Assembly: GCA_963576565.1 (NCBI GenBank)
Contig: OY755042.1
Location: 14,979,272 to 15,043,271, forward strand
Direction of reading: 5' to 3'
Source: Aspidapion aeneum
Taxonomy: Eukaryota; Arthropoda; Insecta; Coleoptera; Brentidae
Length of the DNA stretch: 64,000 nucleotides
Shown piece by piece: positions 57,996 to 64,000 of the stretch; the stretch's first letter is position 1, and the number at the start of each line of letters is the position of its first letter. The translations under genes and the position numbers were made by a program. Below the pieces are notes generated by a model. That model did not search any database and was not told the origin of the DNA. It saw only the letters and a list, made by a program, of their open reading frames with translations.

Positions 57996-58357
57996 TGATC
58001 ATTTGGGGGGCACTTAAGGGATGAATCGCTTGCCAACTTTTGTAAATCAATTGCAATGCTCAAGCAGGAATGCTAGAAATGCTTAGCAAATACCAATAAT
58101 GCCCACGCCATCCTTTTAGTGTATACACTAAATTATCCCCACTTACCCACCCCCCAACGAGCCTTTCTGCGGAGCTATATAGTAATATGTACAATGGAGG
58201 CAGAGTTTCTTAATAGGGTAAAAAGCAATACAACGCTTTTACACACTTATCATTATCATTATTAGTATCGTAAACCAATTCCAATATGTTATTTGTTTAA
58301 AAAAAGTTAAAAGCAAATGTGTAAAAGTCATATACCAAAGACAAGCAATCAATTCTG

Positions 58358-58536
58358 CCGTCTAAAGCGAAATGGCCGTTACTGCAGGAAAATATGAAAC
58401 TTGATTTGCTACACATTTAGATTGGACTAATTGATCAAACTACTTACCTCCTTAAAACTCAAAAACCACATGAGTTTATTTTAACTGTCAAAAGGTTTAC
58501 ATGTTCCTAATGCACGAACCATTTCGCTTTGGACGG
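58358..58536. mobile_element. MITE with CCGTCYAAAGCGAAATGG ends
   Basis: ccgtctaaagcgaaatgg and the inverse ccatttcgctttggacgg bound 179 bp without a frame. It is followed by a small duplication, cttattcttaac.gt, at about 58543 and 58588. Confidence 0.65.
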
Positions 58537-58539
58537 AAG

Positions 58540-59867
58540 GACGCTTATTCTTAACTGTTCGTGAGGTGAGGTGAGCTTTCACCACATCTTAAAAGGCTTA
58601 TTCTTAACGGTCGGTGACGTAAGGTGTCACTTTTATGGGTGGACTTAAGTTTACCACCTTTTCCACGTGAAAATGAATCGACGGGAATTGTTGTGGGGTT
58701 TATACGAGTATCCTTACGTTTGCCTCACAGTTTTGTTTTGGCGAACTTTTCTTCTAAAATGTGGAGCTCATTAACGTAATATTTTACCTATTTTTATCAA
58801 AAAATTGAAACTAACAAAACATTTCTCTCCAAAACAAAACTAAACACCAAAGACTAGAAACTCAGTATCACCGGACATTTCGCTCACCTTCTCTCACGAG
58901 CAGCCAAGGATGCGTTCGTGCCAGCGATACACTACGGGTCCGAGTTCCAAATAAAGTATTAAAAGTCCCGTATCGATTCTGCACATGCGCCTCGACATGC
59001 GCAGTTTGACACTGATAAAAAAATATAATTTTTTATTATATTTATTCTTACTTTGTAAAAATACCGCGTACGTGGCCTTTAATTCACAAAAGCTTTTTCC
59101 CTGAGCTTCGTCTGCTATTTGCGGGTCTGGTACAGAGATGAAAGAATTTACATTTTGTTTTTTTTTTATTTAAAAAAAACGTTCCCTATGGTCAGTTTTT
59201 TTACGAATACGCGCGTTTCTATAAGCTAGAAAAAATTAAATATGGAAAAGAATATCTTGTTTAATCCAAAGACATTGGAGGTGAATAGATTTTAGAATTT
59301 TACCATTTTTAAAAAAATTTAAAACAATTAAAAACGACAAATAGTCATTTCTTCCTAATCTGGCAAGAGCTTTTGAAAGACACATTTTGTTTTGCAAAAT
59401 TAAACTAGTGAATTTTAAATGCAAAAAAACAGTCCAGGCCTTTTAATAAATCTATATTTAATAATGTCATAGTTCTGATTGTATTTAATTCTTTTTTAAG
59501 TTCTTTATAACAAATTGCTTCTTGCAAACTTGCATGGTGAAAAACTGTTCATTTTTATCTCCCTGGTACGATTCTCTACATAAAATCCACTAGATCTGAC
59601 GAAATTTTATCAGTTCTGGCGAAACTGCCCCCGAAAAAAAAAGTCGTGTCCATGGTAGTTCTTTGGTAAAAAAAAGTAATTATTTCTATGTGTGTAGCTG
59701 TTACGTAAACCCCGAATCAATAGGCCGATTTCAATAAAGTTTAATGGTAGAATTATTACTTTAGTTAGAAGAAAAATTCTCATGTGGTTATATTGGCTTA
59801 GGTTTTTATTTTATTTTCATAAGTTGCAGAAGCAGGCAATGCGATAGGTTAAGTACTTCCTTACTCA
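58540..59867. other. Unassigned DNA
   Basis: gtgaggtgaggtgagc (58561-58576) is a tiny tandem patch. No gene or larger repeat was recognised. Confidence 0.4.
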
Positions 59868-59875
59868 AAACTAAC

Positions 59876-60354
59876 TAGTGATGTAAATATTGGAAATTTC
59901 TCTCATGAATATTGGAAATGTTTAAAAAAATACTATCTTTCATATTTTGTAACCCTATAAGCATGAAACTTACTACAGAACAATTTTTATTTCTGATACT
60001 ATTGAAGATTTTGAGGAAGTAGACTGGCAAGACGATGTTATTAAGTGCGATGCTGATGACAGCGATGAAGATATGCCTCTTGCTCGACGAGTGAATAGTG
60101 TAGTGTGTCAAGAATGAGAATATTGTTGTACAAATTTGACTTTATTTCTGTTTATTTGTTTGAAGAGTACCTCATGATTTGTGTTCATGTCTAAGCCTTC
60201 TGCGTTTGCCGGTGTTTTGTTATGATTTCTATAAATAAATATTCCATTTTTTCTTATTTTTTTAATATTTCATATATTTCCAATATTTCCATATATTTCC
60301 ATATTTTCAAGGAAATATATTCCGAAAATATATTTCTGGAAATTTTACAACACT
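59876..60354 (+). mobile_element. hAT-type element with acidic C-terminal coding tail, copy 3
   Basis: Runs tagtgatgtaaatattgg to ggaaattttacaacact, flanked by an exact 8-bp duplication, aaactaac, at 59868-59875 and 60355-60362. The 44-codon frame at 59986-60117 reads FISDTIEDFEEVDWQDDV, then SDEDMPLARRVNSVVCQE, stop. After it lies the repeated atttccatatatttccat-rich right arm. It is the best-preserved flank of the family. Confidence 0.85.
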
Positions 60355-60362
60355 AAACTAAC

Positions 60363-60843
60363 AAATATGCTTAATAATTTTTTAAAGTATTAGAATATTT
60401 TGAATGGGGGTCATAAATCATAAATCGGTCAAAAAAAGAGGGTTTTGAACTTAATTTTTCCCACATAAATAGTATAATCAAACTATTTTATTTCATGGCT
60501 TGGCTAATCTTAAGCTTGAGGGGGCTTAAATCCTGAGTTTTCTTCTTAATGCGCATATGAACTCAATCTTAAAAACTAACACTAAAGATTTACTGATTAC
60601 CAGATATAATCTACACATTTTGCGGTTCGTTTTTGCTCATTATATTGCTGGGTGTCACTAACCTGATTCGAAGCCTAATGATTCGCTTTACCTCCAAAGA
60701 TAGTGTCATGCAATTGTATTCTAGAGAAGAATCAAGCTTTGGTTGACGAGAACATAAAGGCGACACCATATCACCTGGTAAAATCTAAAACGCCTTGCAT
60801 TGTCTGGTTAAGTCAGACAGGTTGTTTATATCATCCATCCAAA
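60363..60843. other. Unassigned DNA before the endonuclease fragment
   Basis: It may contain more of the decayed LINE that follows, but frames are closed and no motif was recognised. Confidence 0.35.
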
Positions 60844-60970
60844 TCTGCCTTATCGTGATATACGTTTCTGACTTATTGATCTTTTATTGGATTGTTCATT
60901 AGTTACAACAATCATAGAGTGTCCTAAAGACCCCCATTGGGTCAGTGACCATCCTTTGTCAATTTATTTA
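60844..60970 (+). pseudogene. LINE APE-type endonuclease C-terminal fragment
   Basis: The + strand reads LPYRDIRF, stop, then LIDLLLDCSLVTTIIECP, and DPHWVSDHPLSIYL. The SLIDL..........SDHP(L/I)SI pattern is the end of the AP-endonuclease domain of Jockey-type LINEs, with the SDH motif intact. Nothing recognisable of RT follows on this strand. It converges on the minus-strand RT relic at 61.1-62.0 kb, so it is a separate insertion or a rearranged one. Confidence 0.7.
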
Positions 60971-61099
60971 TGACCAAATTTAACAGCCAAATTACAGAAT
61001 AAAAATTATAATAATTATCTTAAAACTAAATTTGTAGACAGTGCAAATTTATCACAAAAATGAAAACTTAAATAAATCATATCAATTGAAAAAAAAAGC

Positions 61100-61998
61100 A
61101 ATCAATCTAAATAGAAAACAGACTTCAGTGGGTATAGAGTGAAATAACAAATCATACAATTTTGAATTTGCCAACAATAACGATTTAAATGAATAGGGCA
61201 CAAGAAAAATAATATTAATAATAATAATAATTTACAAACTAAATCGCTTTGTCTGGGCCACACCACATAAATGTCTATCCTATCAGAAATTTTATTGTAG
61301 TTGTTACACCTACTATGTAGAGGAGAGTACTTCATAATATTGATCCTAGGAGTTGAGATATAAAAAGTTGTTAGGTCACGAGATCCCTATCAGGGAACCA
61401 AAAAGTGGATTTTATTCACAAAGTCAGGACAGTCAAATTTATTTTGAAATAGGGTTGATAAAAATATCAGGGAAGATTTAATTCTACCAGTGATTAATTT
61501 GATGTCGCGGGTAAACACCGTCGATTTTAAAAGAAAGGTATTTTAGAAGTCTCCTCTGCACCGATTTAAGTTATTTGGTATGCATATTATAGTAAGGGCA
61601 CCAGGCAAAGCAAAGTATAAACATTTAAAACACTTATAGAGACAACTGCTTCAATATGATGTACAAATGAAACAGTAGAAGCAAAGATTACTCCCAGTTC
61701 TTTAGAGATCTCAGGCCGATTTAAAATATGATCATTTGTTGTGTAGTCATAAAGGATTTTGGTATTTTTAAGGGTAAAAGACATTACCACACATTTGGAT
61801 GGGTTTAATGAAAGATTATTGTGAGTACACCTACAATATATGGAGTCAATAACGTTTTGAAGTATAAGACAGAAAGAGTGGTCTTTCATTTTTATAAATA
61901 TTTTCAAGTCATCACATCGAGATCATCCAAAATACTGTTGATAAAAAGTAGAAAGAAAAGTGGGCCCAAGATAGACCCCTGCGGCACGCATATTTGTA
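61100..61998 (-). pseudogene. Jockey-type LINE reverse transcriptase C-terminal half
   Basis: The minus strand, read from 61998, gives CVPQGSILGPLFFLLFINS (RT motif B), then a frameshift, then CDDLKIFIKM, where the motif C alanine of the usual ADD is a cysteine. The frame 61907-61587 continues with NNLSLNPSKCVVMSF, SKELGVIFASTVSFVHHIEAVV. Further frames give DIKLITGRIKSSLIFLSTLF, CPDFVNKIHFLVP and TPRINIMKYSPLHSRCNNYN..SDRIDIYVV near 61330-61260. A 3' UTR with (att)n follows. Several frameshifts make it dead. Confidence 0.85.
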
Positions 61999-61999
61999 A

Positions 62000-63330
62000 A
62001 CGACGTCCATGATTGCGATTCGGTTGTAGCCCGAACGGTGCCTTAACCGTGTCAATGAAGCCCTGTTCTACATTGACACGGTTCGGTTACGTTGGCGATC
62101 GATTGACAACGGTTAGGTTTCACATTCTCTAGGATCCCGGGAAAGAGGTCAGGAGTGTATGTTTTAAAAAATATATGTATGTTAGAAATTTACGAATTCT
62201 TTCTTAAGAAATATTGTTCCAGACTGATTTTTAATGAACATTTTTGCGATCACGGGTGTTAGTTACCCAAGCGATTTACCATATCGTCTGCTATTCACCA
62301 GAGATGTTCGGCCGACAGCCGACTGGCGATCCTGGGTGTTGTATACAAATATGCCTGCGGCACACCCGACTCCATCAAAAAACCAATAAAGTCATCCCAC
62401 ATTTTTTAAAAGTTATTATTTTACTAAACGAATAAACTAAACAAAATTTTTCCTTAAGCTTGTCAAAATGATTAACTAATTTTTAATTATGGATTTTACT
62501 TTAATTCTAAAAACTTTTAGGTTTTAAAGCCATTTCTATTTCTCCGGATTTTCGATGTCAACAAGGTAAAATCCAAGGCCAAACAATATTATAATTATAC
62601 TTTAAGTAGTGATGTAAATTTCGATGTAGATCCGTATGCTCGCTTTTTTTCCTAATGCTTTTAGAATTCCTATTCCTATTTTTTTTGCAGAACCTTACTT
62701 TGGGACAACCTATAGAATGATGCTAGTTTAAATGTTCTGTATGCTTTAGTCCATCCTTTTTCATTGAACATAGTTATTCAAGGATACTATTTATTACTCG
62801 TAACGCAGGCACTTTACTGCTGGCTTTAACTGCCTCATCTTCTGATTTATGATTGTTGGTTCTTCCCTTAATCAGTTTTTATGAGATGAAATGCGGTGTA
62901 TATGCTTAGCGAAGAACCAAAAAAACATAGTGAAATCGCATTTTACAGGCGCTCATCTACAACTTACCAATAAATTTTATCGCTAATTGCACAGGAAAAT
63001 AAAATTAAAATATATATTTTTTCCATTCTCACCGTTATAAAACTAACTACCTTGCTCTTTGGTACCCAATTAAAATGAAAATAAAAGGCACAATTATAAC
63101 GAATTTAATAACCCAAATTATGTTGAGTTTAACTCAGGCAGCCGTGGTGAACTTGAAAATTTCTTTCTGCGAAGCCTATAATTTAAAAATATGTTTTACT
63201 TTTTTAAAGGAATTTTATTGCACCGTGAAAGACGAAAGTGCTTCGATATCATCCGTACTAATATTTTTACCAGGTCTGCTCCGAAAGTTATAACTGGGTT
63301 TTCATAATATTCATAACCTTTATGTTTAAC
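62000..63330. other. Unassigned DNA with a solo hAT-type end
   Basis: aaccgtgtcaatgaagccctgttctacattgacacggtt at about 62047-62085 is a perfect 14-bp hairpin. tagtgatgtaaatttc at 62607-62622 matches the left end of the 59.9-kb hAT family without its partner. Short frames at 62244-62435 and 63075-63293 have no known domain. Confidence 0.45.
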
Positions 63331-63334
63331 AACA

Positions 63335-63680
63335 TTTTCAGACTTTTTTGTTTTTTTTTCAGACAATTCGCAGATCTTTTTAGACTTTTTTGAATAATTT
63401 TAAATCTTTTAAGGGCTTTTCCTAAATTTTCCAAATTGTTTTATATTTTCAGACTTTTCAGTAGACTTCTCGATTTTTTACTTTCAACTGTTTTATATTT
63501 TCTTAGAACGTCAGATTTTTATATGTAGCATTTTTGAGAGAGTTCTAAAATTTTTGCAGACTTATCTAAAACAATTCCAAGACTATTTTGGATTTTTTAC
63601 AATGCTCTAAAATTTTCCTCACTTTCTAAAATATTTCCAAACTTTTTTCGACGTTTTTAGATCTTTTCATATTTTTTCAT
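63335..63680. repeat. TTTTCAGACTTTT minisatellite, second array
   Basis: Loose units around attttcagacttttt / atttccaaactttttt with intervening lengths of 25-30 bp. Same type as the array at 21945-22205 but more diverged. Confidence 0.65.
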
Positions 63681-63900
63681 AATAAAAATCCTTTATGAAA
63701 TTAAAAATTCCCTAGCTTTTCCGCAACATTCTGATAAGGTCTGTGGATCTTAGATCGCTTAAATGATTGAGCACAGGAAAACTTCAGAAAATCGTTTATA
63801 ATTTAGCAACTAAAATTCAATACTTTTTATAATTTAAAGTCTTATTGAAGTAATCATATTTGACAAATTGCTAAAACAAATATTCATTTATGTGACACCT

Positions 63901-63942
63901 TAATACATTCAAATATTTTTTCAAAAATATTTGAATGTATTA
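63901..63942. repeat. Perfect 20-bp hairpin
   Basis: taatacattcaaatattttt and its exact reverse complement are separated by two bases. It could be a small foldback or a cruciform-prone site. Confidence 0.9.
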
Positions 63943-64000
63943 AACTGTTTTAGAACGTTTTCACATTTTTATGTCTTCCTATTAGTTCGCAAAGCGCCAA

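Noticed and set aside
1..64000. CRISPR array, bacterial operon or phage
   Set aside because: No regular spacer-repeat arrays, no ribosome-binding-site-linked gene runs and no bacterial gene families; all coding relics are animal retroelements or DNA transposons.

Overview
The window is AT-rich animal nuclear DNA, most likely from an insect with a large, repeat-loaded genome. It has no operons and no bacterial gene signals. The only long protein similarities are to retroelement enzymes: Jockey/CR1-type and RTE-type non-LTR reverse transcriptases, a Penelope-like GIY-YIG nuclease, and a retroelement C-terminal domain. The rest is dense small DNA transposons (hAT-like, PIF/Harbinger-like, TA-flanked MITEs), foldback elements, minisatellites and (CAGA)n microsatellites. 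The species cannot be fixed from the sequence. A beetle or other large-genome insect would fit.

Region by region. 0-8 kb: hAT-type MITEs with 8-bp target duplications, and a 0.7-kb uncharacterised repeat whose second copy (flanked by an 18-bp duplication) was later split by a 767-bp element carrying (CAGA)n. 8-13.5 kb: a 1-kb hairpin-forming palindrome, a fairly young LINE reverse transcriptase relic (10.16-11.60 kb) and a second 0.85-kb palindrome. 13.5-18.3 kb: a Penelope endonuclease relic, a LINE that lost its RT core, an RTE copy with a 15-bp target duplication, and a LINE 3' tail. 18.8-23 kb: tandem repeats, MITEs, a hAT copy and two minisatellites. 23.1-23.4 kb: the only CpG/GC-rich island, ending in a Kozak-like ATG and a splice donor; it is the best candidate for a host-gene promoter and first exon. 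24-35 kb: diffuse AT-rich DNA with small palindromic MITEs, a triplicated block and two coding relics. 35-47 kb: a Harbinger deletion derivative, TA-flanked MITEs, a foldback element, a second RTE copy and a complex repeat family. 47-55 kb: a LINE RT, a run of adjacent transposons, and the complex repeat family again in the opposite orientation. 55-64 kb: mostly unassigned DNA with a TCAATC cluster, a third hAT copy and two LINE fragments.

No complete functional protein-coding gene is visible. Every recognisable coding region is 5'-truncated, frameshifted or internally deleted. If the 23.4-kb exon is real, much of the downstream sequence could be a very long intron filled with transposons. 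That last point is inference.
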